Shown in pieces: positions 1 through 11,917 of a stretch of 64,000 nucleotides of DNA; position 1 is the first letter of the stretch, and each line of letters starts with the position of its first letter. The stretch covers positions 1,178,001-1,242,000 of the forward strand of contig NC_079233.1 of the NCBI RefSeq assembly GCF_028502605.1. Direction: 5' to 3'. A program made the position numbers and the translations under genes. The notes beneath the pieces were generated by a model. The model was not told where the DNA came from, did not search any database, and saw only the letters and a list, made by a program, of their open reading frames with translations. This DNA comes from Trichoderma breve (taxonomy: Eukaryota > Ascomycota > Sordariomycetes > Hypocreales > Hypocreaceae).

Positions 1-1380
1 CCGGAGAACGAAGAAAAACGTGTCTCAGACATCGGCCTCCGAATTTGGCCATGTCATGCTCTCGCGCTGGGAATAGGCGAGCAATAGGACAGGACGAGAT
101 GAACGTCGAATGCTACCTCAACGCAGCACAGCACAGCACAGCACCTACAGCGCATCGCTCCCACACACACGCACTGACAATTCACACCCCACCCTCCTAC
201 TGGTAGACTCAAGCTCAACCTTGAAATTACATGGACTCCATCTATTGGCATCTCATACACCAATACTTTGCCGGTGCAGGGGAGTCAAAGTCGAGCCAGA
301 AAAAGGAAAGCAGACAATCACCATCCACCGACCAGCCCCAGCAAATGATCCCGGCCCCATCACAATCGTCCGCCTCCAACAGAACAGCTGCTTGAATTGA
401 AGCTTGCTTCTTTGGCCCCATGCCCGCCTTGTGCTCCCCATGCTAGTCGTCTTTTTTTAACCCCCGGTCCTGAGCTACATGTGGCAGAGAATCCAACAGC
501 AGCGTCAGAAAAGTTAATGACCCTCTCTGCTTTTGCTTCTGCTCGGCCATCATCTCCCCCTTAACGTCGCCGATGGACCAGAATAGAAACCCAATGGACA
601 TATGAGAGCATATAGAGAGACGCCTCCTTGTACGCCTTGCCGTCCATTGTAATATTTGTACTCCCCTTTGCCTTGACCGTTGTCTAGGCCCTCTTACATG
701 CAGTCTGCCGCAGCCGCTCCGTGTCAAACACGCCAACCCTGAGCTGCAAGTATTGACAGCGCAATCACCACCTCGACGCCTAAATTTGATACCAAGACTC
801 TCGTTTTTTTTTTCTCCGGCCCGCCTGCATCTAATTCCTACTAGCTTCTCACCGGCTGCCACATCACACATACGGCTGCTTCTCATCTGCTGGGGCCCCC
901 TAGTCCATCGTCTCGGATGATTCATCCTCGTCCACTTGTTCTCTCCACCAAGGTCGAGAAACAAGACCAGCCCCCGTCAGGCCGAGTCCACCACGATATA
1001 AGACATCGCGTCTGCGCCGTCTGAACCACAGACTCCTCTCTCTTTTCCATCCCGCCATCCCCAGACCAGTGCTTTGACTGTCTTGATCAACGCAAAAGTG
1101 CTCAGATTCACCCCACACGCCGCTTTTCCTGCTTTGGATACAGATACTCCCTTGAGAGCCGCCATCCATCCCTCATTTCATTCCAGCCTTTGCTCGATCC
1201 GCCATACTATATAATACCTATAAAGTCCGCCACGCCTCACCTTTCTTCCCCTCGACCATTGGCCTCTTCGACGTTCGACACCATCATATACGCAATCACC
1301 TTCTCACCCCTTTGCTTCCCCTCGATCTCGAACATATATACTACACCAATCATACCTATCCACTACCTATAATACCCACA
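1..1380. other. Non-coding 5' flank of first gene
   Basis: No reading frame here has a recognisable protein or a convincing splice pattern. The last 200 bases before the ATG at 1381 are strongly pyrimidine-rich and contain several short AT-rich steps near 1200-1220 and 1330-1375, as expected of a fungal core promoter and leader. The rest shows nothing I can name. Confidence 0.5.
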
Positions 1381-1787
1381 ATGTCGTCCACCACCTCCTC
1401 TGCTTCTTCCTACACCTCTGGCTCAACCTGGCAAGAGCGCCTTGAAGGTACGAACGGCCACATCCGCCATTGACCCTCGCCTTGACATGACTGACCTGAT
1501 ATATAGAGGCTTGCCGCGATGCTCAGATCATGCCCCCTACTTTCCAGATTGTGTCTGATCGCCGAGGTATGCACTCATTCACTCCTACTACCTATTAGGC
1601 ACTTGATTGTGTCCATTGGCTAACAGATTCTTGTTTTCTAGGCGGCCGAACAGCTTGGTCCAGCCAAGTCACAATCCGAGGCCAGACTCTCGCAGCACGA
1701 TACTGGTACGATGGCAAGAATCTGAACAATGCCAAAGAAGATGCCGCCGAGTGCGCCCTGAACTGGCTGAGCAGGGCGGCTTGGTGA
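1381..1787 (+). CDS. Small dsRNA-binding-fold protein, 90 aa
   Basis: Three exons, 1381-1447, 1507-1566 and 1642-1787, give a 90-residue protein. Introns are 59 and 75 nt with GTACGA and GTATGC donors and TAG acceptors. After a Ser/Thr-rich N-terminus the protein carries a compact motif run: a W-x3-L start, PPTFQIVSDRRGG, then TAWSSQVTIRG, ARYWYDG and NNAKEDAAECALNWL. The AxxWYDGxxxNNAKEDAA pattern is that of a minimal double-stranded-RNA-binding fold, known in small fungal proteins of unknown role. I infer RNA binding, but the substrate is unknown. The frame stops right after the final helix. A donor-like GTGAGC overlaps the stop, so a longer spliced C-terminus is possible. The start is the first ATG after the CT-rich leader. 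Confidence 0.75.
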
Positions 1788-3074
1788 GCAGTCACCGCTA
1801 CTTGCATGCCTAGTAGCATTGTTCGCTGGTGCTACGGAATTTTCGCTGCCCGCCACAAGATGTCGAGGATGCAGCTCAATGGCTTGCATACCTGGCTTTT
1901 CGTTCCTTCTCTTTTCTACTTTTTTCGCTCTCTTTTCATTTTCTTTGTAGGGTTTCTCATCATGTTTGGAGTTGGAGTACAGAGAAAGAAAGCCTTCCAC
2001 CGTGGGGTTATAAAGAAGACGGCTACGGGAACGGCGCAATTTGCAATTTGGCCATGTTTTGGAGAATTCTCTCTTGATAGATCGAGAATCCTCTCTCTTG
2101 ACAGATTGAGAATCTTCTCTCTTGATGGATCGAGAATCTTCTCTCTTGATGGATCGAGAATCTTCTCTTCTGGCCTTTGCCTTGATTGCTCAATACCCTT
2201 GGTGGCCGCTCAGCCCCGATCAACAGCATTGTCGGTGGAAGATACAAAAAAGGGCGGCACACGACCACAGAAATCTTTGTCACGCTGCGTTGGCATCGCG
2301 ATTGCGAAGATGGAGTTTGTTGTATTGGACTAACGAACTTGCTCATTTGTCTGTTTGTTTTTGCTTTTATGCTAGGATTTTGATATGATTCTTATCTGGT
2401 CTGTTTTGGTTTGGTTTGATTTTATCAGTTGGGAGGGCTATTTCATTTCGCATTTCGATCTCAATATCAGGAAACACCAAAGACGAATGCTGGATTATGA
2501 CGAATTCAAGAATGATGGAAGAATGGTGACTGGCGCATAGCCCAATAACGAGAGCGGGAGGTTGATACTAATAATTATCATGTTTGTCAATTCAATTAAA
2601 AAAAGGAATCTCCGCATTGGAATCGCATGACCTAGGAATGGGCCAACAAGTGAGCAGCTCCAAAACTGCTAGATGGTATACTTGTGCTTCGTACACCGTA
2701 AAAGCGTCCGTATCGAGTGGTTACGGTAGGACGAGGTCATGTGGCCAAGGAGGAAATGAGAGCCCCGACCTTGGCGTCCTAGGGATGGGCAGCTGCCAGT
2801 CAATGCTGTGGAACAAGCTGCAAGGATTGCTCAGATTCATCCGTCAAGCCATCTCAGATGAGCATGCAAGGATGGAGCATCGGAGCGGGATGACATAAGC
2901 AAGTTTGGAGCAGTGGGGGTTGGATTCGGCCCGGAATTGTTCCGATCGGCACAGCGATGGCGGGTGGTGGGCGGCTGTAATTTTCATGGAGGGACATTGG
3001 AAGGCGATCACGCGAAAGTGTCGACGACGAAGAATTGCGCCTTGGGAGCCCATTCGGTAGCACGGAGCACCGCC
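1788..3074. other. 3' flank and intergenic region
   Basis: This holds the presumed 3' UTR of the small dsRNA-binding-fold gene and the promoter of the uS7m gene. Its one structured element is the 24-bp tandem repeat at 2068-2163, listed separately. The 175-codon open frame spanning 1806-2333 owes its length to that repeat and has no recognisable domain. Confidence 0.5.
2068..2163. repeat. 24-bp tandem minisatellite, four copies
   Basis: Four head-to-tail 24-bp units start at 2068, 2092, 2116 and 2140. Copies 3 and 4 are identical, and copies 1 and 2 differ by a few substitutions. The core is TTGATGGATCGAGAAT. It lies in the probable 3' UTR of the first gene. The unit is a multiple of three, so it stays open in frames on both strands. 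Confidence 0.9.
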
Positions 3075-4267
3075 ATGGCTTCAAGATTGAAGATTTGGGG
3101 TGTGTGCAGGACTCTGGCGGTCCGGACGCAGCCCGTCCGCCTTGCGGCTCAGCCATTCCGAGCCCAGGCTTCAACAACTCGATTCTATGCCGACGATGCG
3201 ACCAACAAACCCTCCAATTCTCCGAGCGGTGCAAAGAGAGAAGCTTCCGGGTCGGTTTCCAAATCAGAACCGACAAGTTCTAAGGCTACTGGGGGCGCCT
3301 CTGGAGAATTGACCCAGAAAGCCGCACAAGAGGTTGGATGATTCCTCCCCTCCCCCACAAGTCGAGTATACCCCATGTGCTGACCAGCTGGGAACGTAGA
3401 CATCTTCATCACAAGCGTCATCTATTGAAGCGCTAGACGATGCGACCTTGGAACAAATACTATACGGCGGTCGACCCGTAACAAGTCAGCGGGAGGGCGG
3501 CTTGACAGAGGCGCAAGAGGAGGCTCTATATCGCGAGGGTGTCATTCCCCCACCAGAGCAGGCGGAAGCTATTGTTGCTGCCGGGTCACAGTCAATAATC
3601 CCCGTTGGCACAGAAGTGCAACACGCTGGCCACAAGTTTGGTCTTCCCCAAAAGCCCTATCCGGACGGGTTCCATGTCAAGAAGCGATACCACCCCGTGC
3701 TAGAGCAAATCACCAGGCTCTTGATGCGCCATGGAGAACTCAGCGTTGCGCAAAGAGTAAGTCATGATACATTCCGACCGGCATATACCAGCTCGGAATA
3801 CTGACAGCTTTTAGAACATGGCTGCTGTCATGAACTTCTTGCGAACGTCGCCCGCCCCCATCTACAGCCCGAAATTCCCCCTATTACCAGGGACTCCGCC
3901 CGCCGCACACCTCCCTCTTAACCCCGTCCTCTACATTACAATCGCCATCGACTCAGTTGCGCCGCTCCTCAAAGTAAGGAACATTGCCGGCGCTGGTGGA
4001 GGTGGCCGTGCCCTGGAACTTCCCGTCCCCCTCGCCGTCAGACAGCGCCGAAGGATGGCGTTCCAATGGATCCTGGACGTCATCAACAAGAAGCCCTCGA
4101 AGGGCAGTGGGCGAAACCAGTTTGCCCATCGGATAGCTGAGGAGATCATCGCCGTGGTGGAGGGCAGGTCGAGCGTCTGGGAGAAGAGAAAGCTAGTACA
4201 CAAGCTTGGCACTGCGGCTAGAGCCAACGTGGGGTCCAACAAGCTGAAGACGAAGAAGAAGAAATAA
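3075..4267 (+). CDS. RSM7: Mitochondrial small-subunit ribosomal protein uS7m
   Basis: Three exons, 3075-3332, 3400-3756 and 3815-4267, encode 355 residues. The N-terminal 35 residues are Arg-rich and free of acids (MASRLKIWGVCRTLAVRTQP), a typical mitochondrial presequence, and a low-complexity Ser/Lys linker follows. The C-terminal 200 residues carry the S7 fold: YHPVLEQITRLLMRHGELSVAQR, then NPVLYITIAIDSVAPLL, then the basic GRALELPVPLAVRQRRRMAF segment that contacts 16S-type rRNA, ending in a lysine tail. The protein should act in the head of the mitochondrial 37S subunit. Intron 1 uses an unusual GTTGGA donor, but frame and homology support it; intron 2 (3757-3814) is a standard GTAAGT...TAG intron. 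bL33m is at 56.2 kb, unlinked. Confidence 0.92.
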
Positions 4268-6169
4268 ACGACGTGATGCGACGCGGATTTGAATGTATAT
4301 TAGATGTGTATTCTACGGCAGCGAACTAGATGAAAAAAAAAAGAGGCGGGTTCGTGATAGGCTTTGAATAGGCTTGTACATTACATGAGGTAGTAGAACA
4401 ACCTGCGAAATCAAGTCAAAGGAAAAACAGTTTCAACGCTTCAACGTACCTAGTATGTATATATTGTCCATTAAATTGATGCTTTTTATATGCACGCGCA
4501 CTGCAAAGACTGGCTCCATATCATGTATAGATCAGCATATAAATGCATATCACGACGCCCCTCGAATCCGGCCTGCTGTAGGCCTATCGCCTGCATGTGA
4601 CCAACAGCCCCGGGCTCTAATTCATAAATACGCACACCCAAAAACGAGAGCAGCTTGGGAGGCCGGCCCCCGATCCGGGTAGATCAAGCCCATTTTTAAG
4701 GTTAATAGGACCAGACAGACCCAAAGAAATGGTCAGTCGCACGTTACCACCAAAAACACGCCAATGAGAGCACTCTTCGACCAGCAGTTTAGCGGAGTAG
4801 CACAGGGCAGTGCAAACCATCCAGTGCAATTTGATACAAATTTACTGAAGCGGGCACGGGGGTTGAGCCCATACGATACTTGCAGGCTGGGCGCGCAACT
4901 TGCGGGTTACACAGTGAGGAGCGATAAGCTTCTGATTCTCCTCGTTGAACGGCGGTGGCGAAAGGTTGTGAGGCTAGCATTCTCGTTGGCTGGAAAACCT
5001 GCCCCCTTTTTTCCTGACCAGGTATGCACGAGGGCATGCAATGCGACTTGCTTCTCTCCCTTGCGTCCCCGAATTAAACTTAATCGCGATGCTGCTGTGC
5101 TGCCGTGCTAAGGGAAAACCACGGGCTGCTAACGAAAGACCGGGCTTGTTTAGGGGCGTTGGGTGCCAAAGATGAATTCTCATGATGGCACGAGGTGAGG
5201 GTCAACTACTACCACCTCCATGTAAAAGCATCAAATTGGCTTGATGGATTGATGTTTAGCATAGACCTTAACAGTAGTTGGATAATAGGCACTAGACTAG
5301 CAGTACAATAGCATGGAAGTCCGTCCAGTGGCTTCAGGGCGTGCCTAGCATAGCTCATTCCGCTAAACGGAGCTTCGTCACTGCCCTACAAGCCCCTCCT
5401 CTCTCACTGGAGCTTTTTAGGCTCCCCCCAGGCTCTCCATCTTTTCCCGTCTCGGACCTGCTCCGGCTATCATCTTCCAGACGTGCAACCACCGACTCCA
5501 ACAGACCTGGTCAAAACGAATTCTACCAGGTAGCACAGTTTATTTGACGCATTTTCACTCGCCCTCAACCAAGTGCCGCGGAGAGTATCGCTACAGCTGC
5601 TGCCGCTGAGAGGGGAACAAAATATCAACATTTCGAAAATCACACTCCAAGAAGAAAAAGGGTCCACCGGCTCACAGCTTTCCCCATCTTCTCCCTTCTC
5701 TCTCCCGGCTCTCCATCGTGTGCCTCACCGGATCCAAGTCCGCTCCTGAACATCGTCCCATCGCTCCGCGCCTGCGCCATGATCTGAGAGGCGCCGCGCA
5801 CCCGTTGCTTAGCCGCTTTCCTGCTCATGCACAATGCTCCTTTGGCCTCCAACTCGGACCCAATCGACTCGCCGTCGACTTAATCGAAAGCTGCCCCGCT
5901 AGGATTTGCGGCGGCCTCCCACCTGTTACACATTCTCCATCGAAGCTATCGCAGCATCAATCTATCGGATCCTGCCGCGGCGAGCAGCACGTGTCTAAGG
6001 GCGTTGAGAGCAATTAATTCGGCACATCGGCCATCACCCATTGCCTGCTCGCGGGCCATCGTCTTCCGTCTCCTGTCCTTGACATTAGCGATTGTCTGGA
6101 CACATCTGCGATAACAATCGTCTCCTATCCTACAAACAAGATACAAGCCTGCCGGCTTCTACCGTCACC
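4268..6169. other. Intergenic: uS7m 3' end and USP promoter
   Basis: There is no supported gene. From about 5380 the top strand becomes pyrimidine-rich, consistent with a long leader for the gene at 6170. A CACGTG palindrome is present near 5988. I recognise nothing else. Confidence 0.5.
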
Positions 6170-8504
6170 ATGGCGAACAACAATAATAACAAATTTCTTC
6201 CCATGAGTATCGATGCCATGCTCGATATGGAGCGGCAAGAGGTTCTGGCTCTGCTGGAGCGATCTAATGAGGCTCCTGTTCCGTCGGCAAGGGGCGGTCG
6301 GTCAGATTCGCCGTATGCAGCGCGTTCTCCAGTTCGGAGCATGCTGGACATTGCCGAAGAGGAGATTCCTCCTGGCAGCACCTCTTCGTCTTCCAATAGG
6401 ACTACCACTACCACTCAGGGCCCGGTGAGAAGCATGCTGGATGTTGATGCGCCGCCCTCCCCGCAGCTGGTCCGCAGCATGCTCGATGTTAGTGGCCCTA
6501 TGCCGGACTCTCCTAGGCGGACGGGTAGAAGCTCAACTCCAAGCTCTCCTCTGATGCCTCCCAGTGAGCCCTTCAGACCGCAACAATCATCTGGTTTGGT
6601 GCCACATCCGCGAAGTAGATCTGATGCCAGTATCAAGTTTGCCGAGCCTGCACGTGGCCGCCGAAACGATCCGATTGCCAACTACCAGTTTTCTAGTATA
6701 TACTCGCATGGCTCGGGTTCCCAATCCTCGGTGAAATGGTCGTCTTCAAGAAACAGCAAGCGAGAGAGCGGAGGGTCCCTAGGAGATATCTTGAGAGGCT
6801 CCGACGGTGGACTTCAGCTTCCTGCGGATAGAGGCCGATCTCCGCTTGGTGGCTCTCGCCTTTTCAACAACAAGTCCAAGTCACCCCAGACTCAAAATCG
6901 TCGTTGGGGAAGTAGGTCTCGATCACCGGCGACCTTTTCCACACCACAGCTACCCCCAGGCCAGGCTCTGTTGAATGATGGCAAAGTTGTTAACCTCAAT
7001 AATGCCTACCGGAAATTGTCAGATGCGAATCTCATTCAGTCTAGCGGAAGCTTGGCGCAACTGGCTATGCGAAAAAAGTCTGGGGAAGCTGGGGAGGGCA
7101 GGCTGGTCAAAGACTATGTTGGGCCGGATGGCGAGCAGCTTGGCTCGAGTGACGAAGAAGAAGAGGAGTCCTCTGAAGATGAGGATAGAGGCCGCAAGAA
7201 GTCTCCTCGGTCTCTGATACACGATACCGAGCCAGACAGCAAACAGCCCGCCGCCGCCGGCAGCTCACAATCTGGGGGCCGACAGGCACTGAGCCTGCTC
7301 GCGGCGGCGGAACAAGAACGTAAGCGAACCGAAGAGGCCTCGTCGAACGCGGGCGGCCAAAAGATGACTGACTTTATAAACAGGATCGCAAGTGGCATCT
7401 CAGCAAGCTCAATACCAGTACCGTTCCTTGTTTGAGGAGCCCGAGATCAAGGTGACAACCGCCACTGGAGACACTACAAAGCCCTCCAAGGCCAACAGGG
7501 GCGTTCATCCTGTTACCAGCTACGACCAAGGGCCGCCATCGAGGACGCCTTCGGTCATGGACTCAGATGAGGAAGCCGACATGGACGACATCAAGAGGGC
7601 ACAAAACCTGTCCTTCAACATGACCAATATCTTGGAAACGCCAGAAGCGCACCGCGCCATTCGCATCATCTACCGCGGAGACTACACTAGAATGGTTCAG
7701 GCCGCCGAAGAAGAGAACCACAGGCTGAGAAAATACCTGGTTGCGACCGATCTTAGTGATGAATCAACGCATGCCCTCGAGTGGGCGATTGGTACAGTTC
7801 TCCGAGATGGCGACACCTTGGTAGCCATCTACTGCATTGACGAGGAGACGGGCATCGTCACGGGAGAGGGTTCCCTGGTGCCAGATGAGTCAAAGGCGAT
7901 GAAGGAGCAGGCAGCGGCCATCAACCTGATGGCAAACACAAAGTTGGTGCCGGGGCAGGTGAACTTGGTCTCTGAGTTTAAGCGCAGCTCAGGCTTTTAC
8001 CTACGGGGCGATTCTAACGCTGGCACTCCAAGCGGCTCGCCCGCGCCGCTCTATCGGGGTGATCGCTATAAAGCCGAGCAGGAGCGTAATCGCGCGGTCC
8101 AGGAGATTACAGATAAGGTGCTCCGTCTCCTGAGGAAGACTCGGCTCCAGGTCAGGGTGATTGTAGAAGTCCTGCACTGCAAGAACCCCCGGCATCTCGT
8201 GACCGAGGTAATTGACCTTGTCAATCCCACTCTGGTTGTGATTGGGAGCCGGGGCCGAAGCGCGCTCAAGGGGTATGTGTCCTGCTTGAGCTTTATTTCT
8301 AGAAGAGGAGGGTTCGCTAACCAAAGACGTAGTGTCATTCTGGGGTCCTTCTCCAACTACCTGGTTACTAAGAGTTCGGTGCCCGTCATGGTTGCACGCA
8401 AGAAACTACGCAAGCAGTCCAAGTACAAGCGGACGCCGGTGAAGCAGGTGAACAACATCAGCAACCCGACGGCCAGAAGCCTGGCCAACGCCAAAGTAGA
8501 CTAG
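6170..8504 (+). CDS. Universal stress protein domain protein, 736 aa
   Basis: Exons 6170-7319, 7384-8272 and 8333-8504. Residues 1-490 are disordered and Ser/Pro/Arg-rich, with three copies of an (V)RSMLD(I/V) motif (about residues 55, 86 and 101) and a related MLDM near residue 17, plus an acidic SSDEEEEESSEDED tract. The USP fold runs from about 498 (LRKYLVATDLSDES) to about 704. It holds the nucleotide loop GSRGRSALKGVILGSFSNYL, which fits G-x2-G-x9-G(S/T) of ATP-binding USPs exactly once the 60-nt intron 8273-8332 is removed. That intron is in frame and has no stop, so retention would insert 20 residues into the ATP loop. It resembles fission-yeast Usp102-type proteins. The molecular role of this family is not established. 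The start is the ATG before the Asn run; the upstream extension has no ATG. Confidence 0.85.
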
Positions 8505-11344
8505 AAGTCCGCCAAGCGGCAAAGCCCTTGAGCCCGCCGAGCTTCGTGGATCTTGGCCGTCTGGGGCAAACGCAGAGAAGACTGATATCGCGGCTTTTTA
8601 TTTTCCCCACGCCCCTCCATTCCACACAAGGGTGAGGATGTGAGGATCTGTGACCGGGGGAGGGAGAGAGTGAGCCAACCACATGTTGAGCTGGTTGACC
8701 ACGGGGGACAAGCGCGCACTACTATTGTATAAACTGGGTAGTTCAAGGGACGAACTAGCAACAGCGGAGCCAAGGCGCGAGACGGCGTTGTCTTTTTTTT
8801 TCCCTTTTCTTCTTCTTTTTTATTAAGTATCCTTCTTGCTCATTTTAGTCTCTCTTTGGGACTTAAGTTGCTCTTTTTTATCAAAGGTGTGATGGGTTAT
8901 GAGTTTGGGTGTGCTGCTTCAAGGGCAAATCGGGTAGGAGTTGAACCAAACAGGGCGATGATAAAACCACAAATGGAAACATAGCGTCGATTTCTTTCTT
9001 CTTAGCCGCTCATCTGATACACTCACTAGCTTAATGCAACTGCGTCATATAGCATGCACGTGCTGAGTCCCTTGTATGAGCCATAATCAGCAAAGTGCCG
9101 TATTACTGCCCGTAGAGATATTGTTGAGCGTACGGTGAGAGATGACTTCTCATGTGACTCTGTTTAGCTCGGGTTTATGCCAGAGACTGGGTGGGGCGTC
9201 TTTTTGGTGATGGTTGATGCACGGGAATAGGAATACTAAAGTAAGGTAAGGTATCTGCTAAGGTATGGAGTACCTGCTTGGTAGATCGATGGAGCATTCG
9301 AGTGGAATGTACAGCGTACCTAGTCTCTACAAAGACAAGTCGACGGGGTGCTAAGATGCAGTATCTGTATGTATGTATGTACGTTTACATGGTAGGAAGG
9401 GCATCTGGCTTTCTTAGACTTGCAAGGATGGGGAGAATCAAAAGGGTCCGCACCTTGGGACGATCCGCGGGTGACGAGGATCGACTGCGAGTGTGGTGGC
9501 ATGTCTTTTTTTCTTTTTTCTTTTTCTGCGGGCGCCTCTCCCGTCTGGAAAGCTTAGATTTCTCTGGCGGTTGTGGCACTACTAAGTGAGTTAGTTTAGT
9601 TTCCCTTGATCTGACTTCCTGCTCCCTTTTTTGTCTCGCCCTCGGATGAGGAAAAGCAAGCGAGGGAAAAAGCAAAGAATGGATGCCAGCTCAAGGGAGG
9701 CAAGGAGGGGGTGGTGTGGCATATCCCACGAGATACTGTAGCTTGCTTGTCTGAAAACAATGGGGCGATGCCAACTGCAAAGTGCGTGCATGTATCTGTA
9801 CTCGTACATATCAATTAGTCTAGCACGGAGAAAGTAGGCCGAAGAAGATGCTACAGGACTGCCTTCATGATGGAGGGGTGGCGAAGCTCGGCTTGGGGAG
9901 AAGAAGAAGAAGATGCCCACTAATTGCGGGGTGATAAGATAACGGGAGCAGCCTAGTGGCTGGAAAGGGCCAGAGGGCGGGAAGATGGACGGGACTGGAG
10001 CGAGCAATAGCATTGAAGCAGCAGACAGACAGACAAGACCAAGAAACAAAACCGCCACCAGCCGTGTCTTGTCATTGCTTGTTGATGCGATGCTGCAGGT
10101 AAGCTATGGCTGCATCGACGAATGAGCGGATTGCGCTCTCTCACGCTATTCCGGCTCTTTCTGTGGTTGCATGGAGGACACGGCACATACGAGTAGAGTA
10201 CAGTACAGTAGTGCTGCTGCAGCCCGCCATGGTGGCATCCTGACTTGTTCTGCCCGTTCGGTTCTGGGGCCATGGCGGATGGATTGACAGCAAGGACAGG
10301 CAGACACCAGGTGGGGGTTCGAGCTGGAGGGACCATGGACGGATCATGGCGGAGGGGGGAGGAGAAGGGAAAGGCAAGACACTGCTGGGTCTGTCCCCAG
10401 GGAGCGAGCAGAGCAGAGGGACTCAACCAAGGGAGGGGGGGTGGCCTGTTCAGATGGTCTGAAACGGCGGACGGAGATGTGAGCAGCACGCCTGATTGGC
10501 CGCGCCGGCTGGGTCAATGTCGTGCCACGAGGGCGGCCCAGCCTCTCACGATTGCTGCCACCCCAACACGGTCAGCCATTGCGCGAAGGGGAGTGGCCGC
10601 TGCCGGGGCTGGCGCCAATCTTCCAGTCACGACTGCAGGGCTGGGGCTTGTTGCTTGGGTCGAGTCCCAGTGTTGGGAGAGGAAGCTCAGAGTTGGGTAC
10701 GAAGGGGGAGGGGGATCTGGGCTTTTTTGCAGAGTCAGAGGCAGGGAAAGACGATTGTTCGGAAACAAGTCCAAAACAAAAACAAGAACCGAACAAGAGG
10801 GGAAAAGAGAAGAATAGCCGACGCTGACGCCGTTGCAAAGAAGACGCCGAAGAAAGAAAAAAAAAAAGCAAGGACAAGCCGACGATTCATCGCCCGTCTG
10901 CCGCTCTCCCGCACCATCGATCGCTGCCCACTTCCACTGCCAGTGCCAGTACCAGGGTTGTTCGGATTTCCTGACGTCTTCCCTCTTCTCTTTCTCCAGT
11001 TCTCTCCTTGCAGGCCACTGCGGAATCGACCGAGCGGGACTATCTAAGGTATTTAGCTCGTCGACCTTGGGAAGAAAGCCTGCCTGGGTCGACCGACCCT
11101 TTTCCCCAACCTGCCAGTCATTCCAACCACGCCTACGGATAACTAGTACCGTGTACATTCGCACATACTCCATCCAGACAGACACACGGCGTACACATAC
11201 ACCTACCGCACTGCCGGGGTCTGGACAACGCGAAGACTGACTGGAGTTGCAAGGCCAGGCCAAGCCCACGGCCGACTACCGACCGGTCGACACACCTTTC
11301 TTTAGTCCCATCCCGCTGGGCCTTGTCCGCCCTCAGACTCTCCC
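8505..11344. other. Long intergenic region, 2.8 kb
   Basis: This gene-poor stretch separates two plus-strand genes. Long frames on both strands near 10.2-11.3 kb lack domains and contradict each other, so I treat them as composition artefacts. There is a short TATG microsatellite near 9366-9381 and an A-rich tract near 10856-10866. The 300 bases before 11345 are CT-rich, consistent with a promoter and leader. A non-coding transcript cannot be excluded. Confidence 0.4.
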
Positions 11345-11917
11345 ATGTATTCGCTTTTGACGGTGAATCAGCAGGTCTCCCTGATCAGCGTCACTGTCAC
11401 TCCCAGCACCTTTCTGGCTGCGCTGCTTGTTATTCTCGTCTTCGTCAGCTTCTATCTTCCACAGCTGCCATCGTTCAACCTGCCACGAATCACCCTGCCG
11501 CGCTTCTTAACCGCCGCAAACAACAACGACAACACATTGCCGCCGTCGCCCACCTCGCCCTCCCGACAGCTTGTACTGCGCGACCAGTCGCTGACCGTCT
11601 ACCGCCGCGACAGGAAGGACTCAACATCCTCATCATTCAAAGACCGCTTCAGAAAGGAACCCAAGGACCACTACAAGGACTACAAGGAGAGGGACTACTA
11701 CGCCAAAGAGAGCGACCATGGCCGATCCCCAAGAAAGGCTCGACGCCTCATTACGGGATTTCGAGACTCCGGCAAGCCCGCTGCTATCTACGACGAGGAA
11801 CTCATCCGTTCTCCCCCCCAGCGAAGCGGCGATAGAGGACGATCTCCTAGCGGACCTGGACGTCGCGTCCGCAGGTTCCTATTCTCCTCCAGCGTGGCGG
11901 AGGCTCGCCAACGGTAG
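11345..11917 (+). CDS. Overlapping upstream ORF with N-terminal membrane segment
   Basis: A 190-codon frame begins with a hydrophobic segment at about residues 12-40 (VTPSTFLAALLVILVFVSFY), then a basic, Ser/Asp/Lys-rich tail. Its last 200 nt overlap, in another frame, the start of the larger gene at 11718. I found no donor/acceptor pair that would join it to that frame. The ATG context (CCCATGT) is weak, whereas the downstream ATG (GACCATGG) is strong, so leaky scanning could serve both. It may be a real upstream protein, an overlapping uORF that damps translation, or chance. No family is recognised. Confidence 0.35.
   Translation: MYSLLTVNQQVSLISVTVTPSTFLAALLVILVFVSFYLPQLPSFNLPRITLPRFLTAANNNDNTLPPSPTSPSRQLVLRDQSLTVYRRDRKDSTSSSFKDRFRKEPKDHYKDYKERDYYAKESDHGRSPRKARRLITGFRDSGKPAAIYDEELIRSPPQRSGDRGRSPSGPGRRVRRFLFSSSVAEARQR

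Noticed and set aside
1806..2333. 175-codon frame downstream of the first gene
   Set aside because: It is made up largely of the 24-bp repeat translated, has no domain, and lies in the presumed 3' UTR.
10245..11269. Several long frames on both strands in the intergenic region
   Set aside because: They contradict each other, have no recognisable domain and owe their length to GC and purine/pyrimidine runs.
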